Part shown: positions 1 through 7,458 of the stretch, in pieces
Numbering within the stretch: the first letter of the stretch is position 1
Layout of the letters: each line of letters begins with the position of its first letter
Assembly (NCBI GenBank): GCA_012522285.1
Contig: JAAYKS010000354.1
Span: 1 to 17,959, forward strand
Reading direction: 5' to 3'
Length of the DNA: 17,959 nt
From: Clostridiaceae bacterium
GTDB lineage: Bacteria > Bacillota > Clostridia > Saccharofermentanales > UBA5734
Notes under the pieces: model-generated
Seen by the model: the letters and a program-made list of their open reading frames with translations, nothing else
Database searches by the model: none
Told to the model about the DNA's origin: nothing
Translations under genes and position numbers: made by a program

Positions 1-123
1 CAGCAGGCAGGCGATGCCGATCATAATGAACTGCTGCCAAGTGCCGGTGGCAAAGCCGGTCGACTCGGCCAATTTCTGGATGGTTCCTCCGAACGCGTCG
101 AAGAAGGTTTTAATGGCTTCCAA
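1..123 (-). CDS. Na+-translocating decarboxylase beta subunit (OadB/MmdB/GcdB family), N-terminus only
   Basis: These are the first 41 codons of a membrane protein that runs leftwards out of the window. They read LEAIKTFFDAFGGTIQK, then ESTGFATGTWQQF, then the start of a hydrophobic helix (IMIGIACLL). This resembles the N-terminus of the beta subunits of oxaloacetate, methylmalonyl-CoA and glutaconyl-CoA decarboxylases, the multi-helix subunit that exports Na+ as the carboxyl group is released. The start is a TTG at 121-123. It is supported by the Shine-Dalgarno GGGGAGGT (complement of 131-138) seven bases upstream; no ATG is suitably placed. The gamma subunit lies 47 bases upstream on the same strand, so the two are probably co-transcribed. 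The substrate-specific carboxyltransferase subunit is not in the window, so the substrate cannot be named. The call rests on a short fragment plus context. Confidence 0.72.
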   Translation of the reverse strand, partial: MEAIKTFFDAFGGTIQKLAESTGFATGTWQQFIMIGIACLL

Positions 124-170
124 ACTGGTTACCTCCCCAAAATAATCACAAGGTGTTCCCTAAGGCGGGA

Positions 171-554
171 TCAGCCGATGCGGCGGATACGGCGGACGCG
201 GAACCCGACTCCGGGAATGCCGGAAGCCGCCGCGCCGGCGTGTTCGGTCAACGCGGCGGACAAAGCCGCCATGATCACCGCGACCAGCTGGGGATCATCC
301 TCCCGCACGGACGGTTCCGGGACATGGACAGGGAGCGGCGATGCTTGCCGGGATGCCGGCGCGCTTATCTGATCCGGTTTCTTCTTTTTGAGAAACAAGG
401 GGATGACACGGATGGCCCAGCTGATCAGGAGCAACATGATGAAAACGATGGCCACGCCGACCAGCATCATCGTGAACCCCAGAAACAAACGCTCTCCGAC
501 GGTGGCGTATTGCTCGGTCCAATCCGCGGAAGCCATAAACAACATACTTGGCAT
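171..554 (-). CDS. Na+-translocating decarboxylase gamma subunit (OadG family)
   Basis: A 127-residue protein with the layout of OadG/MmdC subunits. It has a short N-terminus, one membrane helix at about residues 23-50 (FLGFTMMLVGVAIVFIML and following), a basic stop-transfer stretch (FLKKKK), a proline-rich linker, and a C-terminal segment. That segment has the family look: DPQLVAVIMAALSAAL, then a terminal FRVRRIRRIG. In the family this subunit anchors and stabilises the membrane decarboxylase. The ATG at 552-554 has GGAGGA (complement of 561-566) six bases upstream. An internal Met at residue 7 lacks a comparable site. It is first in a leftward operon with the beta subunit and has its own promoter in the divergent gap. 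Which acyl-CoA or oxoacid the complex uses is unknown. With vor genes adjacent, methylmalonyl-CoA is plausible, but this is inference. Confidence 0.8.
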   Translation of the reverse strand: MPSMLFMASADWTEQYATVGERLFLGFTMMLVGVAIVFIMLLLISWAIRVIPLFLKKKKPDQISAPASRQASPLPVHVPEPSVREDDPQLVAVIMAALSAALTEHAGAAASGIPGVGFRVRRIRRIG

Positions 555-616
555 GTGGGATCCTCCGTATATTTATGATCGTGATCCCAAACCGATGCCG
601 GGTCACATTGGACTCC

Positions 617-646
617 ATTATAACCGGATCGAAGAGCAGCATGCAA
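617..646 (-). promoter_or_regulatory. Sigma-A promoter for the gamma/beta decarboxylase operon
   Basis: On the minus strand a perfect -10 box TATAAT (617-622) is preceded by TTGCAT (641-646) with an 18-base spacer. It lies about 60 bases upstream of the gamma-subunit ATG. The gap between the divergent genes, 555-719, holds this promoter and no further gene. For the rightward gene only a weak TATAGT (680-685) without a good -35 is seen. Confidence 0.6.
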
Positions 647-719
647 TTGCGAGAATGACCATAGTTCGCATCCCCATGGTATAGTGTGTTCGGCATTCCA
701 TCGATGGAGGTACTTGCCC

Positions 720-1427
720 ATGCACACTGGGCTCAACGACGAATTCCGGCTGGACCCACTGCGCCGCATGACGGTTTTTGTCGGAGCGTATGGCAGCGGC
801 AAATCGGAGGTCAGTGTGAATTTCGCGCTGTGGCTGGCCACGCTCGGTTCGACCGCGATTGCGGACCTCGACATCATCAACCCGTTCTACCGTTCCGCGG
901 ACGCCGCCGGAATGCTGGAGCAGGCGGGTGTCCGGCTGGTCAAGCCGGTCTTTGCCAATACCAACGTGGACATCCCTTCGTTTGGAGGGGACGTTTTCTC
1001 CCTGTTTGACGGCTCGGCACGTCATGCCGTACTGGACATCGGGGGCGAAGATCTCGGGGCGCGGGTCGTATCCTCCCTGCGACCCCGGTTTACGCCCGCA
1101 GATACGGCGCTCTACATGGTGGTGAATTTGTATCGTCCTTTCACGGCCGATGCCGACGGGATCGTGCGGGCGGCGGCCATGTTGACAGAAGCCGCAGGGC
1201 TGCCGCTGGCGGGACTGGTGGACAACACCAACCTGCTCGGAGAAGAAGAGGCCGGCTCGATCTCGGCTTCACTGGACGAGACCCGGGCGGCTGCGCGCAC
1301 CGTCGGTGTGCCACTGGTATTTCGGGCGGCTCTCGACGAACAGGCACCCCGTTCCTGGGGCAACCGGATGCCCGACGGAACCCCTCTGCTGCGGATGCGG
1401 CGAACCATAGGGTACTCCTTTTCCTGA
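720..1427 (+). CDS. P-loop ATP/GTP-binding protein linked to the vor operon
   Basis: A 235-residue soluble protein. A Walker A motif, GAYGSGKS, is at residues 22-29, followed by a SIMIBI/ParA-MinD-like layout. This includes an acidic strand DLD at 49-51 followed by IINPFYRSAD, and a second metal-site strand LDIGG at 104-109. It resembles CobQ/MinD-type nucleotide-binding domains in clostridial genomes, but I know of no experimentally defined function. The open frame extends up to a GTG at 684. I chose the ATG at 720 because GGAGG (706-710) sits nine bases before it. The ferredoxin subunit of the 2-oxoacid oxidoreductase starts 69 bases after its stop. That arrangement suggests a role in Fe-S cluster loading, assembly or regulation of the complex. 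This is inference; a partitioning role is unlikely since no parB or centromere is seen. Confidence 0.7.
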   Translation: MHTGLNDEFRLDPLRRMTVFVGAYGSGKSEVSVNFALWLATLGSTAIADLDIINPFYRSADAAGMLEQAGVRLVKPVFANTNVDIPSFGGDVFSLFDGSARHAVLDIGGEDLGARVVSSLRPRFTPADTALYMVVNLYRPFTADADGIVRAAAMLTEAAGLPLAGLVDNTNLLGEEEAGSISASLDETRAAARTVGVPLVFRAALDEQAPRSWGNRMPDGTPLLRMRRTIGYSFS

Positions 1428-1433
1428 TGAAGG

Positions 1434-1442
1434 TGATATAAT
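1434..1442 (+). promoter_or_regulatory. Extended -10 promoter for vorDBAC
   Basis: TGATATAAT matches the extended -10 element TGnTATAAT exactly. It lies seven bases after the stop of the P-loop gene and 55 bases before the vorD start. No good -35 box is visible at 16-18 bases, as is common for extended -10 promoters. It would let the oxidoreductase be transcribed independently of the upstream gene. Confidence 0.55.
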
Positions 1443-1464
1443 ACCTCCCTGTTGTGAACCATAA

Positions 1465-1477
1465 CGGGCTTTGCCCG
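1465..1477 (+). other. Short hairpin in the vorD 5' leader
   Basis: CGGGC-TTT-GCCCG forms a five-base-pair stem between the extended -10 box and the vorD Shine-Dalgarno (1484-1490). No T-run follows, so it is not an intrinsic terminator. A role in mRNA stability or ribosome access is possible but unproven. Confidence 0.35.
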
Positions 1478-1496
1478 CTGACCAGGAGGATTCGGC

Positions 1497-1703
1497 ATGG
1501 CTTTCGTCTCATTCCGGGAGGACCGATGCAAAGGCTGCGGCTTGTGCGTGGCGGTCTGCCCCAAGAAAATCATCACATTGCGTTCGGACGTACTGAACGC
1601 AAAAGGTTTCCATCCCGCCGGCATCGAGGAGATGGACAAATGCATTGGATGCGCTTCCTGTGCCATCATGTGTCCGGACAGCGTCATCGAGGTGGAAAGG
1701 TAG
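1497..1703 (+). CDS. vorD: 2-oxoacid:ferredoxin oxidoreductase delta subunit (ferredoxin)
   Basis: A 68-residue 2[4Fe-4S] ferredoxin. The first cluster set is C11, C14, C17 and C21-Pro. The second is C49, C52, C55 and C59-Pro. In four-subunit oxidoreductases this subunit passes electrons from the TPP subunit's cluster to external ferredoxin. AGGAGGA (1484-1490) sits six bases before the ATG. It is the first gene of vorD-vorB-vorA-vorC, and vorB begins eight bases after its stop. The same architecture occurs in 2-oxoglutarate:ferredoxin oxidoreductase, so the symbol depends on the subunits that follow. Confidence 0.88.
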   Translation: MAFVSFREDRCKGCGLCVAVCPKKIITLRSDVLNAKGFHPAGIEEMDKCIGCASCAIMCPDSVIEVER

Positions 1704-1711
1704 GGCGCGAC

Positions 1712-2776
1712 ATGGACGGACGTGTACTGATGAAAGGCAACGAGGCCATCGCGGAGGCTGCGATCCGGGCAGGTTGCCGACATTATTTCGGATATCCCAT
1801 CACCCCGCAGACCGAAATCGCCCACTACATGGCGAAGCGAATGGTCGAAGCGGGCGGCGTGTTTGTACAGGCGGAAAGCGAAGTGGCCGCGATCAACATG
1901 GTGTACGGCGCGGCTTCCGCGGGCGCTCGGGTGCTGACTTCTTCTTCCAGCCCGGGCATCAGCCTGAAGCAGGAGGGGTTTTCCTACATCGCGGGTGCGG
2001 AGATCCCCGCCGTGGTGGTCAACATTGTGCGGGGCGGGCCCGGACTGGGCGGCATTCTGCCCGCACAGGGCGATTACTTCCAGGCGACCAAGGGCGGCGG
2101 ACACGGCGATTATCGCAATGTGGTGCTGGCACCCGCGAGCGTACAGGAATTGTATGAAATGACGGTCGAGGCATTCAACATTGCCGACCGCTACAACGTG
2201 CTTGTCATGATCATGGGCGACGGCGCGCTCGGCCAGATGATGGAACCCGTTCGCTTTCGCGCCGCCGAGGCGGACGATCCGACGGATAAACCATGGGCGT
2301 TGACCGGCACCCGCGGAAAACGGGAGCACAACTATGTGACCTCGATCTATATCGAGGCCGACGATCTGGAAGCGCTCAACCTCCGACTCCAGGCCAAATA
2401 CCGGGAGATCGAGAAAAACGAGACCCGGGTGGAGACCACCGGGTGCGAAGGGGCGGAATTGCTCATCACCGCATTCGGGACCTGCAGCCGGATCATGAAA
2501 AACGTCATCGCTTCCGCGGAAGCCGAGGGCATCCGCGTCGGACTCGTGCGCCCCGTGACACTCTGGCCGTTCCCCTCGGAGGCGGTCGCCCAAATGGCGG
2601 CGCAGCCTTCCGTCAAGGCGTTGCTGGATGTCGAACTCAACGCGGGACAGATGCTGGAGGATGTCCGGCTCGCCGTCAACGGCGCCAAGCCGGTGCATTT
2701 CCACGGGCGGATGGGCGGAAACCTGCCGACCCAGGCGGAACTGCTGGACAAAATCCGCGAAATTGTCGGGAGGTGA
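1712..2776 (+). CDS. vorB: 2-oxoacid:ferredoxin oxidoreductase alpha subunit (VorB type)
   Basis: A 354-residue protein matching the usual length of VorB. The N-terminus carries the hallmark RVLMKGNEAIAEAAI. It is followed by YPITPQTEI (residues 28-36), the substrate-side loop of the pyrimidine-binding domain. Then come QAESEVAAINMVYGAA and SSSSPGISLKQEG. The C-terminal half, with LVRPVTLWPFP and LDVELNAGQM, is the transketolase C-like domain. It oxidatively decarboxylates 2-oxoacids, most likely 3-methyl-2-oxobutanoate and related branched-chain acids, to acyl-CoA together with VorA, C and D. The open frame runs back to 1454, but that part overlaps vorD. The ATG at 1712 gives the family N-terminus and has a modest site (GAAAGG, 1695-1700). 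A 2-oxoglutarate-specific KorA is the main alternative. Confidence 0.86.
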   Translation: MDGRVLMKGNEAIAEAAIRAGCRHYFGYPITPQTEIAHYMAKRMVEAGGVFVQAESEVAAINMVYGAASAGARVLTSSSSPGISLKQEGFSYIAGAEIPAVVVNIVRGGPGLGGILPAQGDYFQATKGGGHGDYRNVVLAPASVQELYEMTVEAFNIADRYNVLVMIMGDGALGQMMEPVRFRAAEADDPTDKPWALTGTRGKREHNYVTSIYIEADDLEALNLRLQAKYREIEKNETRVETTGCEGAELLITAFGTCSRIMKNVIASAEAEGIRVGLVRPVTLWPFPSEAVAQMAAQPSVKALLDVELNAGQMLEDVRLAVNGAKPVHFHGRMGGNLPTQAELLDKIREIVGR

Positions 2777-2781
2777 CGAAG

Positions 2782-3531
2782 ATGGCAAAAAAAGTTTGTG
2801 AAAATACACGCGGGCTGACCGATCTGCAGCGGCACTACTGCCCGGGCTGCACGCATGGCATCATCCACCGGAGCGTCGCAGAAGCGCTGGTGGAAGAGAA
2901 TTTGCTAGACGAAGCGATCGGCGTCTCTCCGGTCGGCTGCGCGTACAACAATTATCTGTATTTTTCCTGCGATATGGCACAGGCGGCCCACGGTCGCGCG
3001 CCTGCCGTGGCGACCGGAATCAAACGGGTCCATCCCGACTGCACTGTTTTCAGCTACCAGGGGGACGGAGATCTTGCGGCGATCGGTACGGCCGAGATCG
3101 TACACGCTGCTGCCAGAGGGGAAAAGATCACCACGATCTTCGTCAACAACGCGATTTACGGGATGACCTCCGGGCAGATGGCACCGACCACGCTGGTGGG
3201 GCAAGTCACCACCACCTCCCCGTTCGGGCGGGACCCGGACACCCAGGGATATCCGATCAATGTCAGCGAGATGCTTGCGCTGCTGCAGGGATCCGCTTAT
3301 ATCGAGCGGGTCGCGGTCAACAACGTCCGCAACATCGTCGCGGCCAAACGTGCGATCCGCAAAGCGTTCCGTGTACAAAAAGCGGGATTGGGGTTCTCCA
3401 TGATCGAGGTCCTTTCCACCTGTCCGACCAACTGGGGCAAAGATCCGATCCAGGCGCTTTCCTGGCTTGAGACCGCGATGATGCCCCAGTATCCGCTGGG
3501 CGTCTTTAAAGGCGCCGCATTGGAGGTGTGA
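2782..3531 (+). CDS. vorA: 2-oxoacid:ferredoxin oxidoreductase beta subunit (TPP-binding)
   Basis: A 249-residue catalytic subunit that binds thiamine pyrophosphate. The cofactor motif starts with GDGD (residues 94-97) and ends at NN (122-123) within FVNNAIYGMT. Cysteines C20 and C23 (in CPGCTHG), C53 (in VGCAYNN) and C214 (in STCPTNW) have the spacing of the single [4Fe-4S] cluster of this family's beta subunits. The start at 2782 follows GGGAGGTGA, which overlaps the vorB stop. The frame extends upstream to 2293, but only as a shadow within vorB. It is coupled to vorB (gap of five bases) and overlaps no other gene. Specificity for branched-chain rather than other 2-oxoacids is inferred from the VorB-like partner. 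Confidence 0.87.
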   Translation: MAKKVCENTRGLTDLQRHYCPGCTHGIIHRSVAEALVEENLLDEAIGVSPVGCAYNNYLYFSCDMAQAAHGRAPAVATGIKRVHPDCTVFSYQGDGDLAAIGTAEIVHAAARGEKITTIFVNNAIYGMTSGQMAPTTLVGQVTTTSPFGRDPDTQGYPINVSEMLALLQGSAYIERVAVNNVRNIVAAKRAIRKAFRVQKAGLGFSMIEVLSTCPTNWGKDPIQALSWLETAMMPQYPLGVFKGAALEV

Positions 3532-3532
3532 G

Positions 3533-4069
3533 ATGGAAAGAAAAATCATCCTGGCCGGTTTCGGCGGACAAGGGATTCTATCGGCAGGCAAAATCATTGC
3601 GGAAGCGGGCTTGATCGAAGGCCGCGAGGTTTCCTGGTTTCCTTCCTACGGTCCCGAAATGCGGGGCGGGACTGCCAACTGCGGTGTCATCATCTCCGAC
3701 GGCCCGATCGGTTCGCCGGTGCTGGACAGCTGCGATGTTCTCATCGCGCTCAACACCCCCTCTCTTCGCAAATTTGAGTCCAGGGTCATATCCGGCGGCA
3801 CCATCATCGTCGACCGTTCTCTCGTAGACGCCGATACCCTGCGGACGGATGTGTCCTTCTATCCCGTCGAGGCATCCAAAATGGCATCCGAAAAAGGCAA
3901 CATGGCATTTGCGACCGTGATGCTGCTGGGGTGTCTTTCCTCTGTGACCGGCAGTTTTTCCGGGGACAGTTTTGAAAAAGCACTCCGGCTTACGCTACCC
4001 GAGCGGCACCACCACCTGATTCCCGTCGAACTCGAAATTTTTGGTGCGGGAGCCGCACTGGCGCACTGA
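3533..4069 (+). CDS. vorC: 2-oxoacid:ferredoxin oxidoreductase gamma subunit
   Basis: A 178-residue subunit opening with IILAGFGGQGILSAGK (GFGGQG is the fingerprint of the gamma domain). Next is the signature FPSYGPEMRGGTANC, which fits the VOR/KOR type; indolepyruvate enzymes have a VHGMSQRGG-like version, as in the partial gene at the end of this window. In the family this subunit helps bind coenzyme A. The ATG at 3533 follows TTGGAGGTG with one base between the vorA stop and the start codon, so translation is probably coupled. It is the last gene of the vor operon, with a terminator 42 bases after its stop. Confidence 0.87.
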   Translation: MERKIILAGFGGQGILSAGKIIAEAGLIEGREVSWFPSYGPEMRGGTANCGVIISDGPIGSPVLDSCDVLIALNTPSLRKFESRVISGGTIIVDRSLVDADTLRTDVSFYPVEASKMASEKGNMAFATVMLLGCLSSVTGSFSGDSFEKALRLTLPERHHHLIPVELEIFGAGAALAH

Positions 4070-4110
4070 AGGCGCACACGCGGCTTTCTATCTCTTTCCA
4101 GTGCACTCCG

Positions 4111-4142
4111 GACGGTCTGCTTTGTGCGGACCGTCTTTTTTT
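4111..4142 (+). terminator. Intrinsic terminator of the vor operon
   Basis: GACGGTCTGC and GCGGACCGTC form a ten-base-pair stem with one T-G wobble and a TTTGT loop. Seven T's follow (4136-4142). It separates the vor operon from the glycogen operon. Confidence 0.92.
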
Positions 4143-4169
4143 GAGCTCTGGGTCGCAGGCCAAGTACGG

Positions 4170-4175
4170 TATAAT
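4170..4175 (+). promoter_or_regulatory. Putative -10 box of the glycogen operon
   Basis: A perfect TATAAT lies 48 bases upstream of the glgB start and 27 bases after the vor terminator. No convincing -35 is seen at 16-18 bases, so an activator or an alternative -35 may be involved. The position, first signal after a terminator and before five same-strand genes, supports it. The gap 4070-4223 holds only the terminator, this box and the leader hairpin. Confidence 0.5.
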
Positions 4176-4191
4176 GGATACAGATTATACA

Positions 4192-4209
4192 ACGCGCAGC
4201 AATGCGCGT
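4192..4209 (+). other. Leader hairpin with GCAA tetraloop before glgB
   Basis: ACGCGCA and TGCGCGT pair perfectly over seven bases around a GCAA loop, a GNRA-type stable tetraloop. The stem ends one base before the GGGGGG ribosome site (4211-4216) and starts roughly ten bases after the expected transcript start. It could stabilise the mRNA 5' end or tune translation; no T-run follows, so it is not a terminator. Confidence 0.5.
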
Positions 4210-4223
4210 CGGGGGGCCGGCCG

Positions 4224-6167
4224 ATGGATCAGGCGTTCCTGTTCAATCAGGGCGAAGACTACATGAGCTATCGCATGCTGGGTGCCCATCCCGCAACGGA
4301 TGGTCCGGGCTTCCGATTCGCGGTATGGGCACCGCGCGCACAGACCGTCCGGATCGCCGGCGATTTCAACAACTGGCAACCCCGAGCCTCCGACGCAATG
4401 GAAAAGGTTGGATCCACCGGCATCTGGCAGGGCATCGTGCCCGACGCGTCGGTCTGGAACCGGTATAAATTCGAGATCACCGGCCCCGACGGCAGGGCGA
4501 CATTGAAAGCGGATCCCTACGCGTTTCACAGCGAAACCCGACCGGCGGACGCCTCGGTGCTGTATACGACGCCGTCCTTCCCCTGGACCGATGGGGCATT
4601 CCGCGCATCGCTGCCAACCCAGCCCGCCGCCCGCCCGATCAATATTTACGAAATACACCTCGGTTCCTGGCGCCGGAATCCGGACGGCACCGTGCTCAAT
4701 TACCGGGACATCGCACGCCGTCTGTCGCACTATGTGGTCGAGATGGGATATACCCATGTAGAGCTCCTCCCGGTCATGGAACATCCGCTGGACGCATCCT
4801 GGGGATATCAGGTGACCGGATATTACAGTGCCACCAGCCGATACGGAACGCCCGACGATTTCCGGGCATTTGTGGACATCATGCATGCGTCCGGCATTGG
4901 GGTGATCCTCGACTGGGTCCCGGGCCATTTTCCGAAAGACGCGTTCGGACTGGCCCGGTTCGACGGCACGCCGACCTTTGAATACGAGGACGAACGGATT
5001 GGTGTGCACAAGGAATGGGGGACACTGGTATTCGATTTTTCCAAATTCGAAGTCTGGTCCTTCCTGATTTCCAACGCGGTGTTCTGGCTGGAAGAATTCC
5101 ACATCGACGGACTCAGAGTCGACGCCGTCAGCAGCATGCTATACCGCAGCTACGGAAGGACCGAATATCTTCCCAATGTGTTTGGGGGAGCGGAGAACCT
5201 CGAGGCGATCGCTTTCATGCGCAAACTCAACACGACCGTCCGCAACCGTTTTCCGTTTGCGATGATGATCGCGGAAGAGTCGACCGCATGGCCGGGTGTC
5301 ACCGCGCAGGCCGCGGAGGGCGGACTCCACTTTACCCACAAATGGAACATGGGATGGATGCATGACACACTCCATTATTTCTCGCGTGCATGCGTCCACC
5401 GGCGGTGGCACCAGGATGAGCTGACGTTTTCGATGACCTATGCGTTTTCCGAACACTTCATTCTTGCGTTTTCCCACGACGAGGTCGTGCACGGCAAGCA
5501 CTCGCTCATCGACCGTATGCCGGGGGACATCTGGCGCAAGTTCGCGGGCATGCGGGCATTGTATTTGTATATGATGACGCATCCCGGCGGCAAGCTGACT
5601 TTCATGGGCAATGAGTTCGGGCAGTTTATCGAGTGGCGAGCCCACGAAGAGCTGGAATGGTTTTTGCTGGGATACGAGACGCACCGTCAGTTGCGCCTGT
5701 TTGTCTCGCATCTCAACCATTTGTACCTCGGACGATCCTCTCTGTGGCAGGACGACATGTCGTGGGGGGGCTTTTGCTGGCACAGTTGTTCGGACCGTGA
5801 CAACAGCGTATACGTATATGCAAGACACGCAGTCGACTCCTATACGATCGTTGCGCTCAATTTGCAGCCCTCACCGCTGGACAGCTATCGTGTGGGGGTT
5901 CCCGATCCCGGAGAGTATCTCGTGGTGCTGGACACTGACGATGCGGAATACGGCGGCAGCGGGTATCCGGTGATCCCGCTGGGCGCGGTGGGGATCACGG
6001 CACAACCCGAACCCGTAGACGGATTCGCCTGGTCGATCCGGATCAACCTGCCTCCACTGGGGGGATTGCTGATCGAGTCGGCCGCGGCAACCGGTGGTGG
6101 CATCGTTCCACGGCCGGAACCCGAAGGGACTGTAGAAAAAGACACGATGGATAAAGGCAGGAGGTAA
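4224..6167 (+). CDS. glgB: 1,4-alpha-glucan branching enzyme
   Basis: A 647-residue GH13 enzyme that makes the alpha-1,6 branches of glycogen in the cytosol. A CBM48 domain (about residues 28-115, with FRFAVWAP and IAGDFNNW) precedes the barrel. Catalytic residues can be placed: the nucleophile D300 in GLRVDAVSS, the acid E351 in AEESTAWPG, and D419 in FSHDEVVHGKHS. Spacing between them agrees with known branching enzymes. GNEFGQFIEW and a C-terminal all-beta domain complete the protein. It lacks the extra N-terminal domain of longer forms such as the E. coli enzyme. The ATG at 4224 follows GGGGGG (4211-4216) by seven bases. The frame runs up to 4041, but that part crosses the terminator and promoter. 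It is first in glgB-C-D-A-GH13; the glgC ribosome site overlaps its stop. Confidence 0.95.
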   Translation: MDQAFLFNQGEDYMSYRMLGAHPATDGPGFRFAVWAPRAQTVRIAGDFNNWQPRASDAMEKVGSTGIWQGIVPDASVWNRYKFEITGPDGRATLKADPYAFHSETRPADASVLYTTPSFPWTDGAFRASLPTQPAARPINIYEIHLGSWRRNPDGTVLNYRDIARRLSHYVVEMGYTHVELLPVMEHPLDASWGYQVTGYYSATSRYGTPDDFRAFVDIMHASGIGVILDWVPGHFPKDAFGLARFDGTPTFEYEDERIGVHKEWGTLVFDFSKFEVWSFLISNAVFWLEEFHIDGLRVDAVSSMLYRSYGRTEYLPNVFGGAENLEAIAFMRKLNTTVRNRFPFAMMIAEESTAWPGVTAQAAEGGLHFTHKWNMGWMHDTLHYFSRACVHRRWHQDELTFSMTYAFSEHFILAFSHDEVVHGKHSLIDRMPGDIWRKFAGMRALYLYMMTHPGGKLTFMGNEFGQFIEWRAHEELEWFLLGYETHRQLRLFVSHLNHLYLGRSSLWQDDMSWGGFCWHSCSDRDNSVYVYARHAVDSYTIVALNLQPSPLDSYRVGVPDPGEYLVVLDTDDAEYGGSGYPVIPLGAVGITAQPEPVDGFAWSIRINLPPLGGLLIESAAATGGGIVPRPEPEGTVEKDTMDKGRR

Positions 6168-6173
6168 CAGCGT

Positions 6174-7433
6174 ATGGCGCGCAAGGACATCATTGCCATG
6201 ATTCTCGCCGGTGGTCAAGGGGCCAGACTGGGGGTACTGACCCGGCTTCTCGCCAAACCAGCCGTCCCGTTCGGGAGCCGATACCGGGTCATCGATTTTC
6301 CGTTGAGCAATTGCGCGAACTCGTCGATCGACACGGTCGGTGTGCTCACCCAGTACCAACCGCTGCAGCTCAACACCTACATCGGAAACGGACACCCCTG
6401 GGATCTGGACCGGAACAACGGAGGGGCGTTTATTTTGCCCCCCTTCATTCGCAGCGGCCGGAGCGAGTGGTACAAAGGGACCGCCAACGCGATCTTTCAA
6501 AATATGGACTTCATCGACAACTACAACCCGGAATATGTCTTGATCCTGTCAGGCGACCACATCTATAAAATGGACTACTCCCGGATGCTGGCCGAACACA
6601 TCGCGCATAAAGCAGACGCGACCATTGCGGTGATCGAGGTTCCTTGGGCGGAAGCCCCGCGGTTCGGCATCATGACGACCAATGCGGAAGACCACATCAC
6701 CGAATTTGCCGAAAAACCCAAAAAGCCCAACAGCAATCTGGCTTCGATGGGAATCTACATTTTCACTTGGGACGCCTTACGCCGGGTCCTGATCGAAGAC
6801 GACGCGAACAAGGACAGCAAAAACGATTTTGGACAGAACATCATCCCCAAGATGCTGGACGATCACATGAAACTCGTCGCTTACCGGTTCAGCGGATACT
6901 GGAAGGACGTCGGGACCATCGGCAGCCTGTGGGAGGCAAACATGGATCTGCTGGACCACCCGGAGCAACTGAGCCTGTTCGACCGCAGTTGGAAGATCTA
7001 CAGTAAAAACCCGGTCAAGCCGGCACACTACATCGGACGCGATGCCCATGTGCAGAACAGCGCGATGACCGACGGCTGCATCATCGAAGGCGAAGTGATT
7101 CACTCCGTATTGTCCGACAGTGTCACGGTCGAGCGAGGGGCTTCGGTGCGCAATTCGATCCTGATGCCGGGCGTCACCGTCCGTGCAGGGGCCGTGGTGG
7201 AAAAGACCATCGTCGGGATCGGATCGGTCATCGGCGAAAACGCCCGGATCGGAGGCGGGGAAGAAGCGGATTGTCCCTATGCAAACCGCCAGCTCTGCAC
7301 CGACGGAATCACGGTGGTGGACACCGGGCTGCAGCTGCGCAAAGACGCACGCGTCCCTTCGGGCTGCATGGTCGAGTCCCGGGAAGACATCGTCGACAAC
7401 GAAGTCATCGAACGCATATTCCGGGTCGTTTGA
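6174..7433 (+). CDS. glgC: Glucose-1-phosphate adenylyltransferase, catalytic subunit
   Basis: A 419-residue ADP-glucose pyrophosphorylase, the committed step of glycogen synthesis (ATP plus glucose-1-phosphate gives ADP-glucose). The N-terminal nucleotidyltransferase domain has LAGGQGARLG (residues 11-20, catalytic R18), KPAVPFG, WYKGTANAI, and SGDHIYKMDY with the metal-binding D128. FAEKPKKPNSNLASMG and YWKDVGTIGSLWEANMDLL are the substrate-binding signatures. The C-terminal part is a left-handed beta-helix of hexapeptide repeats, the usual site of oligomer contacts and allosteric control. AGGAGGT at 6159-6165 serves the ATG at 6174. It precedes the homologous but divergent glgD, with which it probably forms a heterotetramer, as in Bacillota such as Geobacillus. 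Confidence 0.96.
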   Translation: MARKDIIAMILAGGQGARLGVLTRLLAKPAVPFGSRYRVIDFPLSNCANSSIDTVGVLTQYQPLQLNTYIGNGHPWDLDRNNGGAFILPPFIRSGRSEWYKGTANAIFQNMDFIDNYNPEYVLILSGDHIYKMDYSRMLAEHIAHKADATIAVIEVPWAEAPRFGIMTTNAEDHITEFAEKPKKPNSNLASMGIYIFTWDALRRVLIEDDANKDSKNDFGQNIIPKMLDDHMKLVAYRFSGYWKDVGTIGSLWEANMDLLDHPEQLSLFDRSWKIYSKNPVKPAHYIGRDAHVQNSAMTDGCIIEGEVIHSVLSDSVTVERGASVRNSILMPGVTVRAGAVVEKTIVGIGSVIGENARIGGGEEADCPYANRQLCTDGITVVDTGLQLRKDARVPSGCMVESREDIVDNEVIERIFRVV

Positions 7434-7458
7434 CCGCGACCGGCGAGGAGGAAACCGT

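Noticed and set aside
153..578. A 141-codon plus-strand open frame opposite the gamma decarboxylase subunit.
   Set aside because: It lies antisense to a gene with a clear membrane helix, ribosome site and promoter, and its product looks like composition noise.
1454..1711. N-terminal extension of vorB.
   Set aside because: It overlaps the vorD coding region in another frame, and the family N-terminus begins at the ATG at 1712.
1112..2809. A 565-codon open frame on the minus strand opposite vorD and vorB.
   Set aside because: It is an antisense shadow: its translation is low-complexity and rich in His, Arg and Gly, matches no family, and the plus strand encodes recognisable oxidoreductase subunits with ribosome sites.
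4041..4223. Upstream extension of glgB.
   Set aside because: It runs through the vor terminator, the promoter box and the leader hairpin; the ATG at 4224 has the ribosome site and the family start.
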